The notes under the pieces are model-generated. The model was given only the letters and a program-made list of their open reading frames with translations. It was not told the origin of the DNA and ran no database searches. Position numbers and translations under genes: made by a program. Below, one piece after another: positions 31,217 through 39,603 of a DNA stretch of 48,018 nucleotides. The stretch lies in NCBI GenBank assembly GCA_044225675.1, contig JBGAIH010000035.1, forward strand, positions 1-48,018. Direction: 5' to 3'. The stretch is from JACMQX01 sp044225675. GTDB taxonomy: Bacteria > Pseudomonadota > Gammaproteobacteria > Burkholderiales > Burkholderiaceae_C. The first letter of the stretch is position 1; every line of letters starts with the position of its first letter.

Positions 31217-32056
31217 TCAGGCCCCCGGCTTCCAGCGCGGCGCCCTCTTTTCGGTAAAGGCCGTCACGCCCTCCTGGGCGGTCGGCTCCATCATGTTCAC
31301 GGCCATGGTCTGGCCCGCGAGCTGATAGGCTGCCTCGATGCCCATCTCGCGCTGCCGGTAGAACAGGGCCTTGCCCATCGCGATGGCTTCGCGCGGCTTG
31401 GCCAGAATGCTGCCCACGAGCCGGTCGACCGCCGCGTCCAGCTCCTCGGCTGGCACAACGCGATTGACCAGCCCGCGCTCGAGCGCCTCTGACGCCGTGA
31501 TGAAGTCGCCGGTCAGCAGCATCTCCATCGCCTGCTTGGCCGGCACGTTGCGCAGCAGCGGCACGCTGGGCGTGGAGCAGAACAAGCCGAAGTTCACGCC
31601 GCTGACGGCGAAGCTGGCCTGCGTCGACGCCACCGCCAGGTCGCACTGGGCCACCAGCTGGCAGCCGGCGGCCGTGGCGATGCCCTGCACGCGCGCGATG
31701 ACCGGCACCGGCAGCTTCTGGATGCTGAGCATCATGCGGCTGCATTGCGCGAACAGCTGCTGGTAGTAGGCCAGCTGCGGCTGCGCCACCATCTCCTTGA
31801 GGTTGTGGCCCGGGCAGAAGGCCTTGCCGGCAGCGGCCAGCACCACGACACGCGCGCCTTCGTCGCGTGCCACATCGTCCAGCGCGGCCTGCAGGGCGGC
31901 GAGCATCTCTTCACCCAGGGCGTTGAAGCTGCCGGGACGGTTCATCGTCAGGCGCACGACGCCGCGTGCATCGCGCTCGCAGAGGACGGCAGGGCCTTGC
32001 AGAGCCGCTTCAGGCGCGGCGCCGCCGGTGGACGATGCGGTGGACGATGGGCTCAT
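31217..32056 (-). CDS. Enoyl-CoA hydratase/isomerase-family protein
   Basis: A 279-residue crotonase. The CoA and oxyanion segments are NRPGSFNALGEEMLAAL, AFCPGHNLKEM and VQGIATAAGCQLVAQCDLAVAS. Typical hydratases carry two glutamates near the active site; here the segments read GIATAAGCQLV and GVNFGLFCSTPSVPL, so one or both are replaced, as in ECHDC3-like members. The activity may therefore not be plain hydration. The N-terminal 20 residues are a Ser/Thr/Ala-rich extension. Confidence 0.9.
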   Translation of the reverse strand: MSPSSTASSTGGAAPEAALQGPAVLCERDARGVVRLTMNRPGSFNALGEEMLAALQAALDDVARDEGARVVVLAAAGKAFCPGHNLKEMVAQPQLAYYQQLFAQCSRMMLSIQKLPVPVIARVQGIATAAGCQLVAQCDLAVASTQASFAVSGVNFGLFCSTPSVPLLRNVPAKQAMEMLLTGDFITASEALERGLVNRVVPAEELDAAVDRLVGSILAKPREAIAMGKALFYRQREMGIEAAYQLAGQTMAVNMMEPTAQEGVTAFTEKRAPRWKPGA

Positions 32057-32087
32057 GACTCCTCCGGGATGAATGCGCGGGCGCCCC

Positions 32088-33041
32088 TCACAGGTCGGCC
32101 AGCACGCGGATGTGGGCTTCCACGCTGCGGCCCAGCGCGCTCAGGTTGTAGCCGCCTTCGAGGCTGGCCACGATGCGGCCGCCCGCATGGCGCTGGGCCA
32201 CGTTCTTGACGCGCGACGTGATCCAGGCGAAGTCCTGCTCCGTCAGGCCGAGCTGGCCGAGATCGTCCTCGCGGTGGGCATCGAACCCGGCGCTGATGAA
32301 GATCATCTCGGGCCGGAACTCCTCCAGGCGCGGGATCCACACCACGTCGACCAGTTCGCGGATGTCCATGCCCTTGGTATACGCGGGCACCGGCAGGTTC
32401 ACCATGTTGGCCGCCGGGTGCTCGGCGCCCGAATACGGATAGAACGGATGCTGGAAGAAGCCCACCATCAGCACGCGCGGGTCGCCCTGCAGGATGTCCT
32501 CGGTGCCGTTGCCATGGTGCACGTCGAAGTCCACCACCGCCACGCGCGACAGGCCATGGCGCTCCAGCGCATAGCGCGCCGCAATGGCGATGTTGTTGAA
32601 GAAGCAAAAACCCATCGCATGGTCGTGGCAGGCGTGGTGCCCGGGCGGACGCACCGCGCAGAAGGCGTTTTCCAGCTCGCCGGCGATGACCGCGTCGGTC
32701 GCCGCGAGCGTGGCACCGGCGGCCCGCAGCGCGGCGTCCCAGGTGTGCACGTTCATGGACGTGTCGGGGTCGATCTGAGCATGGCTCGGTCCGCCAGCGG
32801 CGATCTCCTCGGCGAGCCGGTCGCCCATGCCGCGCAGCGCCGCGACGTGCAGCCGGGTGTGCGCCAGCTCGACATCGGTCAGGCTGGCCGGCGGGGCCTC
32901 GCGCCGGTCGAGCACGTCGCCCACGCCACTGACCAGCAGGCGGTCTTCGATGGCGTCGAGCCGCTCGGGGCATTCCGGGTGGCCCGCCCCCATTTCGTGT
33001 TTCCAGCAGTCCCGATGGGTGAAGTATCCGGTGGCGGCCAT
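32088..33041 (-). CDS. Histone-deacetylase-family hydrolase (acetylpolyamine amidohydrolase-like)
   Basis: A 317-residue zinc deacetylase of the HDAC superfamily. The catalytic histidines are H135-H136 in RPPGHHA; zinc ligands are D173 and H175 (DFDVHHGNGT) and D254 (ISAGFDAH); the Gly-rich loop is LEGGYNLSALG. In bacteria such enzymes remove acetyl groups from polyamines, small amines or lysines; the real substrate is not given by the sequence. It starts 29 bases from the divergent moxR gene and ends 31 bases before the enoyl-CoA hydratase gene. Confidence 0.94.
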   Translation of the reverse strand: MAATGYFTHRDCWKHEMGAGHPECPERLDAIEDRLLVSGVGDVLDRREAPPASLTDVELAHTRLHVAALRGMGDRLAEEIAAGGPSHAQIDPDTSMNVHTWDAALRAAGATLAATDAVIAGELENAFCAVRPPGHHACHDHAMGFCFFNNIAIAARYALERHGLSRVAVVDFDVHHGNGTEDILQGDPRVLMVGFFQHPFYPYSGAEHPAANMVNLPVPAYTKGMDIRELVDVVWIPRLEEFRPEMIFISAGFDAHREDDLGQLGLTEQDFAWITSRVKNVAQRHAGGRIVASLEGGYNLSALGRSVEAHIRVLADL

Positions 33042-33070
33042 GTCTCAAAATTTTCGGTTAATGTCCTGTC

Positions 33071-33991
33071 ATGGATGCACAGCACAAACTCAAGTCGCTT
33101 CTGGATCAGCTTAACACGGTGATTGTCGGCAAGTCCGCCCAGGTACAGGACTGCGTGGCCTGCCTGCTGGCAGGCGGCCACCTGCTGATCGAGGATGTGC
33201 CGGGCGTGGGCAAGACCACGCTCGCCCATGCGCTGGCCCGCACCTTCGGCCTGCAGTTCTCGCGGGTGCAGTTCACCGCGGACCTGATGCCCAGCGACAT
33301 GTCCGGCGTGTCGATCTACGAGCGCGGCAAGGAGGCCTTCGTGTTCCACCCGGGGCCGATCTTCGCCCAGGTGCTGCTGGCCGACGAGATCAACCGGGCC
33401 AGCCCCAAGACGCAGAGCGCGCTGCTTGAAGCCATGGAGGAAAAGCAGGTCACGGTGGAGGGCGAAACCCGTGCGCTGCCCAGCCCGTTCTTCGTCATCG
33501 CCACGCAGAACCCGCACGACCAGCTGGGCACCTACGCCCTGCCCGAATCGCAGCTTGACCGCTTTCTGATGCGCATCTCGCTGGGCTATCCGCACCGCAC
33601 GGCCGAGCGTGAGCTGCTGGCCGGCCACGACCGGCGCGACGTGGTGTCGGCCCTGCCGGCCGTGCTGGAGCCCGGCGAACTGCTGGCGCTCCAGCGCCAG
33701 GTGCAGTCCATCCATGCGGCCGCCCCCCTGCTCGACTATCTGCAGGACCTGATCGCGGCCACCCGCTCGGGCCGCTGGTTCCTGCAAGGCCTGTCGCCGC
33801 GCGCGGGCATCGCGGTGCTGCGCGCGGCCAAGGCCCAGGCCCTGCTGAGCGGGCGGGCCTACGTGGCGCCCGACGACATCCAGGCCGTGCTGCCCCAGAC
33901 CATCGCGCACCGCCTGATTCCCGTGAGCGACGCCGGCCGCGGGCCGGTCGAGCAGGTGCGCGCGATGATCGAGGCGACCCCCCTGCCCTGA
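33071..33991 (+). CDS. MoxR-family AAA+ ATPase
   Basis: A 306-residue ATPase. Walker A is DVPGVGKTT (residues 42-50), Walker B LLADEINRA, sensor 1 FFVIATQNP, and the MoxR lid domain follows. MoxR proteins act as chaperone-like ATPases in assembly or metal loading of partner proteins, often with DUF58 proteins that carry a VWA fold. The DUF58 and TgpA-like genes follow directly, the standard order in Proteobacteria. Confidence 0.96.
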   Translation: MDAQHKLKSLLDQLNTVIVGKSAQVQDCVACLLAGGHLLIEDVPGVGKTTLAHALARTFGLQFSRVQFTADLMPSDMSGVSIYERGKEAFVFHPGPIFAQVLLADEINRASPKTQSALLEAMEEKQVTVEGETRALPSPFFVIATQNPHDQLGTYALPESQLDRFLMRISLGYPHRTAERELLAGHDRRDVVSALPAVLEPGELLALQRQVQSIHAAAPLLDYLQDLIAATRSGRWFLQGLSPRAGIAVLRAAKAQALLSGRAYVAPDDIQAVLPQTIAHRLIPVSDAGRGPVEQVRAMIEATPLP

Positions 33992-34007
33992 GGACCCGGC
34001 GGACACC

Positions 34008-34991
34008 ATGGCGGCGATCTCCCTGAACCCGGTCGGCCTGGCACGCCAGCGCTTTCGCCGCTGGTGGCAAAGCCGCCTGCCGCTGGCCGACACGATGACG
34101 CTGACCCAGCGGACCGTGTACATCCTGCCCACGCGCCCCGGCTTCATGCTGGGCGCCACGCTGCTGGTGCTGCTGGTCGCCTCGATCAACTACCAGCTCA
34201 ACCTCGGCTACCTGCTGACCTTCCTGCTGGCCGGCAGCGCCGTGGTGGGCATGCACGTATGCCATGGCACGCTGCGCGGCATCACCCTGCATCTTTCGGC
34301 GCCGGATCCGCAGTTCATGGGGGCCCATGCACCGCTGGCCGTCACGGTGTCGAGCGAGCGCAAGACGCCGCGCTATGGCATCGGTCTGTCGGTCCTCGAT
34401 TCGGACCACTGGTCCTGGACCGATGTGCCGGCCCAGGGGAGCGCGGTGGTGCAGGTGGCCTTCCGTCCCGAGCGCCGCGGGCTGCACCGGGTGCCGGCGC
34501 TCACCGCCGAGACGCGGTTCCCGCTCGGCACCTTCCGCGTCTGGACGGTGTGGCGGCCGGCCGCCCAGGTGCTGGTCTATCCCGCGCCCGAGGCCTTTGC
34601 GCCGCCCCTGCCGCCGGGCGAGCCCCGCGCCGGCGGCGCCGCGCCCGTGCAGACGCAGACCACCGGCGAGTTCGATGGCGTGCGCGCCTACCGGCGCGGC
34701 GACGCCCTGAAGCTCGTGGTCTGGAAGAAGGTGGCCAAGGCGATCGCCAGCGGCTCCGACGAACTGGTGAGCCGCGACACGCAACAGGCTCAGCGCTACG
34801 AGCTCTGGCTCGACTTCGCGCAGGCGGGATCGGCCGACACCGAGCACCGGCTCTCGCGCCTGTGCGCCTGGGTGCTGCAGGCCGACCGCCAGGGTGTGGA
34901 CTTCGGACTGCGCCTGCCCGGACAGGAGATCCGTCCGGCCCGGGGCGAGGCCCACAAGAAGCGTTGCCTGGAGGCACTGGCCCTATGCTGA
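34008..34991 (+). CDS. DUF58-domain protein
   Basis: A 327-residue protein. Two membrane helices (about residues 45-85, GFMLGATLLVLLVASINYQLNLGYLLTFLLAGSAVVGMH) are followed by a beta-rich domain and the DUF58 core GEFDGVRAYRRGDALKLVVWKKVAKA. It is probably anchored in the inner membrane and works with the MoxR ATPase. The ATG at 34008 is 16 bases after the MoxR stop; its own stop overlaps the next gene by seven bases. Molecular role unknown. Confidence 0.92.
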   Translation: MAAISLNPVGLARQRFRRWWQSRLPLADTMTLTQRTVYILPTRPGFMLGATLLVLLVASINYQLNLGYLLTFLLAGSAVVGMHVCHGTLRGITLHLSAPDPQFMGAHAPLAVTVSSERKTPRYGIGLSVLDSDHWSWTDVPAQGSAVVQVAFRPERRGLHRVPALTAETRFPLGTFRVWTVWRPAAQVLVYPAPEAFAPPLPPGEPRAGGAAPVQTQTTGEFDGVRAYRRGDALKLVVWKKVAKAIASGSDELVSRDTQQAQRYELWLDFAQAGSADTEHRLSRLCAWVLQADRQGVDFGLRLPGQEIRPARGEAHKKRCLEALALC

Positions 34992-37096
34992 GTCCGGCCG
35001 AACCGCGCGCCCGCATCGAGCGGGGCTCTGCTGTCGTCCGGCCGACGCTGGCCACACTGCCACGCGACGCGCGCGACACGCTCTTCCTGCTCGCGGTCGT
35101 GGCCTGGGTCGTCATGCCGCAGGTCGGCAACCTGCCGCTGTGGTGCACCGGCCTGACCGTGGCCGTGCTGCTGTGGCGGGGCTGGCTGGCCTGGACCTCG
35201 CGGCCGCTGCCGGGCAAGTGGCTGCTGCTGGCGATGCTGGCGCTGACCATTGCGGCCACGCTGCTGACGCACCGCACGCTGCTGGGCCGCGACGCCGGCG
35301 TCACCCTCATCGTCGTGCTGCTGTCGCTCAAGACCATGGAGCTGCGGGCGCGACGCGACGCCTTCGTCATCTTCTTCCTGAGCTTCTTCACGATGCTCAC
35401 CAACTTCTTCTTCTCGCAGTCGCTGCTCACGGCGGCGGCCATGCTGGTGGCGCTGCTGGGCCTGCTGACGGCACTGGTCAACGCGCACATGCCGGTCGGC
35501 AAGCCGCCGCTGACGCAGGCGGCCCGCACGGCAGCGCGGATGGCGCTGCTGGGCGCGCCGATCATGGCCACGCTGTTCGTGCTGTTTCCGCGCGTGGCGC
35601 CGCTGTGGGGCATTCCGGCGGACGGCATGACGGGACGCAGCGGCCTGTCGGGCAGCATGCAGGTGGGCACCATCGCCAGCCTCGCGCTCGACGACAGCAT
35701 CGCCCTGCGGGTGAAGTTCGAGGGCGCGCCGCCGCGCCAGAACGAGCTGTACTTCCGCGGCCCGGTGTTCTCGCGCTTCGACGGCCGCGAATGGCGGCCG
35801 CTGCGCACGCAGGGCGCCAACCTGCGCTCGCAACTGCCCAGCAATCTGGCCGTGGCCGGTGCGCCGGTGCGCTACGAGGTCACGCTCGAGCCCACCAACC
35901 GGGCCTGGGTCTTCGTGCTGGATGCGGCCGCCCGCCCGCCGGATCTGCCCGGCTTCAACCTGGCCATGACCTCGGAGTTGCAGTGGCTGACCGACCGTCC
36001 CGTCACCGACATCGTGCGCTACAAGGCCGAGAGCTACACCGATTTCCGCCACGGCCCGCTGCGCGGCGGCCCGCTGGCCGAGTTCAGCGAACTGCCGCGC
36101 GGCTTCAACCCGCGCACGCTGGAGCTGGCCCGCCAGCTGCGCGCGGACCCGCGCTACGCCGCAGCCGACGGCATCACCCTGGCCAACGCGGCGCTGGAGC
36201 GCCTGCGCACCGGGGGCTACCTCTACACGCTGGAGCCGGGCGTCTATGGCGAGAACACCGCCGATGAATTCTGGTTCGACCGCAAGCAGGGCTTCTGCGA
36301 GCACATCGCGTCGGCCTTCGTGGTCCTGATGCGCTCGGCGGGCGTTCCGGCTCGCGTGGTCACCGGCTACCAGGGCGGCGAGCGCAACACGGTCGACGGC
36401 TTCTGGGTGCTGCGCCAGAGCGACGCCCATGCCTGGGCCGAGATCTGGCAGGACGGCCAGGGCTGGGTGCGGGTCGACCCGACCTCGGCCGTCTCGCCCG
36501 GGCGCATCGGATCGCTCGAGCGGCTGCAGGCGCCACGCGGCGTGCTGGCGTCTGCCATCGGCACCGTCAGCCCGGGGCTGGCCGCGAGCCTGCGCTCGGC
36601 CTGGGAGGCCCTGAACAATGGCTGGAACCAGTGGGTGCTCAATTACACCCAGAGCCGCCAGCTCAACCTGCTCAAGGACATCGGCTTTGACTCGCCCAGC
36701 TGGGAGGACCTGAGCTACGTCCTGATCGGCCTCATCGTCTTCGTCAGCCTGTGCGGCGCCGCCTGGACGCTCTGGGAGCGCAGCCGCCAGGACCCGTGGC
36801 TGCGCCTGCTCGGACGCGCCCGCAGCGAGCTGCGCCGGGCCGGCCTGACGGTCGCCGACACCGCGCCGCCGCGCCAGCTGGCCGCAGCCGCCACCGAACG
36901 CTTCGGCGCTGACGCCGCTGCCGTGAGCGGCTGGCTGCTGCGCCTGGAAGCACTGCGGTACGCGCCCGAAGGCGAGCGCCTGCACAGCCTGGGCGCCCTC
37001 CAGAAGGAATTCCGGCAGCTCGCGTGGCCGCGCGCCGCGGTCGCTGCCCCGGGCAGCCCGAACCCACCCTCTCCGAAACAAGGCATCCCGACTTGA
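34985..37096 (+). CDS. TgpA-like membrane transglutaminase (DUF3488)
   Basis: A 703-residue membrane protein. Six or so helices fill residues 30-205; the periplasmic transglutaminase core follows with a papain-like triad C438 (QGFCEHIASAFVVLMR), H482 (SDAHAWAEIW) and D498 (VRVDPTSAV); one last helix is near 575-597. TgpA of Pseudomonas is an essential-type transglutaminase in the same moxR-DUF58-tgpA order. The ATG at 34985 lies in a seven-base overlap with the DUF58 gene, showing coupling. Confidence 0.93.
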   Translation: MLSPAEPRARIERGSAVVRPTLATLPRDARDTLFLLAVVAWVVMPQVGNLPLWCTGLTVAVLLWRGWLAWTSRPLPGKWLLLAMLALTIAATLLTHRTLLGRDAGVTLIVVLLSLKTMELRARRDAFVIFFLSFFTMLTNFFFSQSLLTAAAMLVALLGLLTALVNAHMPVGKPPLTQAARTAARMALLGAPIMATLFVLFPRVAPLWGIPADGMTGRSGLSGSMQVGTIASLALDDSIALRVKFEGAPPRQNELYFRGPVFSRFDGREWRPLRTQGANLRSQLPSNLAVAGAPVRYEVTLEPTNRAWVFVLDAAARPPDLPGFNLAMTSELQWLTDRPVTDIVRYKAESYTDFRHGPLRGGPLAEFSELPRGFNPRTLELARQLRADPRYAAADGITLANAALERLRTGGYLYTLEPGVYGENTADEFWFDRKQGFCEHIASAFVVLMRSAGVPARVVTGYQGGERNTVDGFWVLRQSDAHAWAEIWQDGQGWVRVDPTSAVSPGRIGSLERLQAPRGVLASAIGTVSPGLAASLRSAWEALNNGWNQWVLNYTQSRQLNLLKDIGFDSPSWEDLSYVLIGLIVFVSLCGAAWTLWERSRQDPWLRLLGRARSELRRAGLTVADTAPPRQLAAAATERFGADAAAVSGWLLRLEALRYAPEGERLHSLGALQKEFRQLAWPRAAVAAPGSPNPPSPKQGIPT

Positions 37097-37194
37097 CGCA
37101 ACCGCCCGCCCTGCCCCGCCGCCCTGCACTCGCCGCGAACCCCTGCCGCCCGGCTGCACGCCAGCGCCCGGCCTTGCGCCTGCCTGGCCCACCG

Positions 37195-38415
37195 ATGGCG
37201 ACTGCCGTGCTGGCACTCGCTCTGGCGTGCCCACCGGTGGGCACACTGGCGGTCGCACTGTCGGGACTACTGGCAGGACTACTGGTCGGCATGACTGCGC
37301 CCCCGGCCCACGCCGCCAGCCCCGAACCCGGCAGCGACCCCGCCCAGGTGAGCCTCGTCGCAAAAGCCGCCAATGCCGCCCATGCCGGCAAGGCAAGCCG
37401 GGCGAAACGGGCGGCGGCCCGGCCATCGCAGCCGCCGCGCCAGGGCCCCGCGTATGCAAGCCGTGACGAAGCCATGCGCTTTGCCGACGACGTGGCCGAA
37501 CGCCGCAACCTCGACCGCGACTGGACGCGCCGCGCCATCGGCCAGGCGCGGCTGCTGCCGGCGGTGCCGCGCCTCATGCTGCCGCCGCCGACGGGCACGC
37601 CCAAGAACTGGCGCGTCTACCGCAGCCGCTTCATCGACGGCATCCGCATCGCAGCCGGCGTGCGTTTCTGGCAGGACAACCGCGCCACGCTGGAGCGCGC
37701 CGAGCGCGAGTACGGCGTGCCGGCCGAGATCATCGTGGGCATCGTGGGGGTGGAAACCATCTACGGGCAGCAAATGGGCGGCTACCGCGTGATCGATGCG
37801 CTGGCCACGCTGTCGTTCGACTTTCCCGACGCCCATCCGCGCGCTGCGGCACGCCGCGAGTTCTTCCGCGGCGAGCTGGAGCAGTTCTTGAGCCTCAAGA
37901 GCCGCACCGGCGAGGACCCGATGCAGCCGCTGGGCAGCTACGCCGGCGCCTCCGGCATGCCGCAGTTCATGCCCTCGAGCATCGTGAAGTACGCGGTCGA
38001 CTTCGACGGCGATGGCCGCATCGACCTCAGCGGCAGCCCGGCCGACGTGATCGGCTCGGTAGCCAGCTACTTCAAGGCCTTCGACTGGAAGCCCGGCATG
38101 CCCACGCACTACAGCGTCCGCCTGGAGGGCACGGCGGCCGACCGCGACGTCCTGCTCGCACCCGACATCCTGCCGAGCTTCAGTGCCGCCACCTTCGCAG
38201 CCCGGGGCGCGGTGCTGCCGCCCGAGGGCCGGGCCCATGCCGGACCGCTGGCGCTGGTGGAGCTGCAGAACGGCGACGCCGACCCCCTGTTCATCGCGGG
38301 CACCGAGAACTTCTACGCCATCACCCGCTACAACTGGTCCAGCTACTATGCGTTGGCCGTGATCGAGCTGGGCCGGGAAGTCCGTGCCGCCATGGGGCCA
38401 AGCGCCCCGCCCTGA
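37195..38415 (+). CDS. MltB-family lytic murein transglycosylase
   Basis: A 406-residue cell-wall enzyme that cleaves the MurNAc-GlcNAc bond with anhydro-MurNAc formation. A signal peptide (about residues 1-40, ending PPAHAA) and a Lys/Ala-rich spacer precede the catalytic domain; the acid is E187 in VGIVGVETIYG, followed by LGSYAGASGMPQFMPSS. No lipobox is seen, so it may be periplasmic and soluble. Start uncertain: a TTG at 37093 overlaps the previous stop and has AAGG nine bases upstream, which would add 34 Arg/Pro-rich residues. The ATG gives a cleaner signal peptide. Confidence 0.88.
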   Translation: MATAVLALALACPPVGTLAVALSGLLAGLLVGMTAPPAHAASPEPGSDPAQVSLVAKAANAAHAGKASRAKRAAARPSQPPRQGPAYASRDEAMRFADDVAERRNLDRDWTRRAIGQARLLPAVPRLMLPPPTGTPKNWRVYRSRFIDGIRIAAGVRFWQDNRATLERAEREYGVPAEIIVGIVGVETIYGQQMGGYRVIDALATLSFDFPDAHPRAAARREFFRGELEQFLSLKSRTGEDPMQPLGSYAGASGMPQFMPSSIVKYAVDFDGDGRIDLSGSPADVIGSVASYFKAFDWKPGMPTHYSVRLEGTAADRDVLLAPDILPSFSAATFAARGAVLPPEGRAHAGPLALVELQNGDADPLFIAGTENFYAITRYNWSSYYALAVIELGREVRAAMGPSAPP

Positions 38416-38564
38416 GCCGCCTGAGGGCACGGACCCGTTACACTTGCCCCCTGACCCAGCCAGCCTGATCCCAGACTGACGCTCCAAGGCTGCAAAGCAC
38501 AGGGACGGCAAGCCAGGCGTCGCGAACCATTGGGCTTCGCGCCACTTCACTTGGAGCCAACATC

Positions 38565-39599
38565 ATGATTCGACGCACCTTCTACCGGCGCGCGGTGGCC
38601 TGGGGCCTGTCCGCGCTCGCACTCGCCCCCCTGGGCGCCTTCGCCCAGCAGGAAGTCACCCTCTACACCACGCGCGAGCAGGGCCTGATCCAGCCGCTGC
38701 TGACGGCCTTCACCGCCAGCACGGGCGTCAAGGTCAACACCGTGTTCCTCAAGGACGGGCTGCTCGAGCGCGTCAAGGCCGAGGGCGAGCGCTCGCCGGC
38801 CGACGTGCTCATGACGGTGGACATCGGCGCGCTGGTCGACCTGGCCGAAGGCGGCGTGACGCAGCCGGTCAAGTCCCAGGTGCTCGAATCCGTCATCCCT
38901 GCCAATCTGCGCGCGGCCGATGGCCAGTGGTTCGCGCTGTCGCTGCGCGAGCGCGTGCTCTACACCCGCAAGCGCTCCGACCTGCACACCTTCCGCTACG
39001 AAGACCTGGCCGACCCGAAGTACAAGGGCCAGGTCTGCATCCGCGCCGGCCAGCACCCGTACAACACGGCGCTGATCGCCGCCATGCTCGCCCATGACGG
39101 GCCGGAAGCGACCGAGAAATGGCTGCGCGGCGTCAAGGCCAATCTGGCGCGCAAGGCCGGCGGCGGTGACCGCGACGTGGCCCGCGACATCGTCGGCGGC
39201 ATCTGCGAGCTGGGGCTGGCCAACTCCTACTACGTCGGCCAGATGAAGGCCGCCCCGGTGCAGACGGACGCGCGCAAGTGGGGCGAAGGCATCAAGGCCA
39301 TCCGCCCCGTGTTCGCCAAGACCGGCGGCACGCACGTCAACGTCAGCGGCGCCGCCGTGGCCAGGAATGCGCCCAACCGCGCCAATGCGGTCAAGCTCAT
39401 GGAGTTCCTGGTGTCCGAGCAGGCGCAGTCGATCTATGCCAAGGCCAACTATGAGCAGCCGGTGCGCGCCGGCGTGAAGACCGACGAGAGCGTCATGTTC
39501 GAAGGCGCGCTCAAGGTCGACAGCCTGCCCGTGGCCGAGATCGCCAGGTACCGCAAGCAGGCCAGCCTGCTGGTCGACAAGGTCGGCTTCGACCAATGA
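38565..39599 (+). CDS. Ferric-iron ABC transporter periplasmic binding protein (FbpA-type)
   Basis: A 344-residue receptor. Signal peptide residues 1-28 (AVAWGLSALALAPLGAFAQ), then EVTLYTTREQGLIQPLLTAF and the hinge with NSYYVGQMK, where adjacent tyrosines (Y228-Y229 by count) fit the paired-tyrosine iron site of FbpA/FutA proteins. TTGGAG lies upstream. No Fur box was recognised in the 149 bases before it, so iron control is not shown. Permease and ATPase genes follow. Confidence 0.92.
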   Translation: MIRRTFYRRAVAWGLSALALAPLGAFAQQEVTLYTTREQGLIQPLLTAFTASTGVKVNTVFLKDGLLERVKAEGERSPADVLMTVDIGALVDLAEGGVTQPVKSQVLESVIPANLRAADGQWFALSLRERVLYTRKRSDLHTFRYEDLADPKYKGQVCIRAGQHPYNTALIAAMLAHDGPEATEKWLRGVKANLARKAGGGDRDVARDIVGGICELGLANSYYVGQMKAAPVQTDARKWGEGIKAIRPVFAKTGGTHVNVSGAAVARNAPNRANAVKLMEFLVSEQAQSIYAKANYEQPVRAGVKTDESVMFEGALKVDSLPVAEIARYRKQASLLVDKVGFDQ

Positions 39600-39603
39600 C
39601 GCC

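Noticed and set aside
38416..38564. Fur box upstream of the iron-binding protein gene
   Set aside because: No GATAATGAT-like repeats were found.
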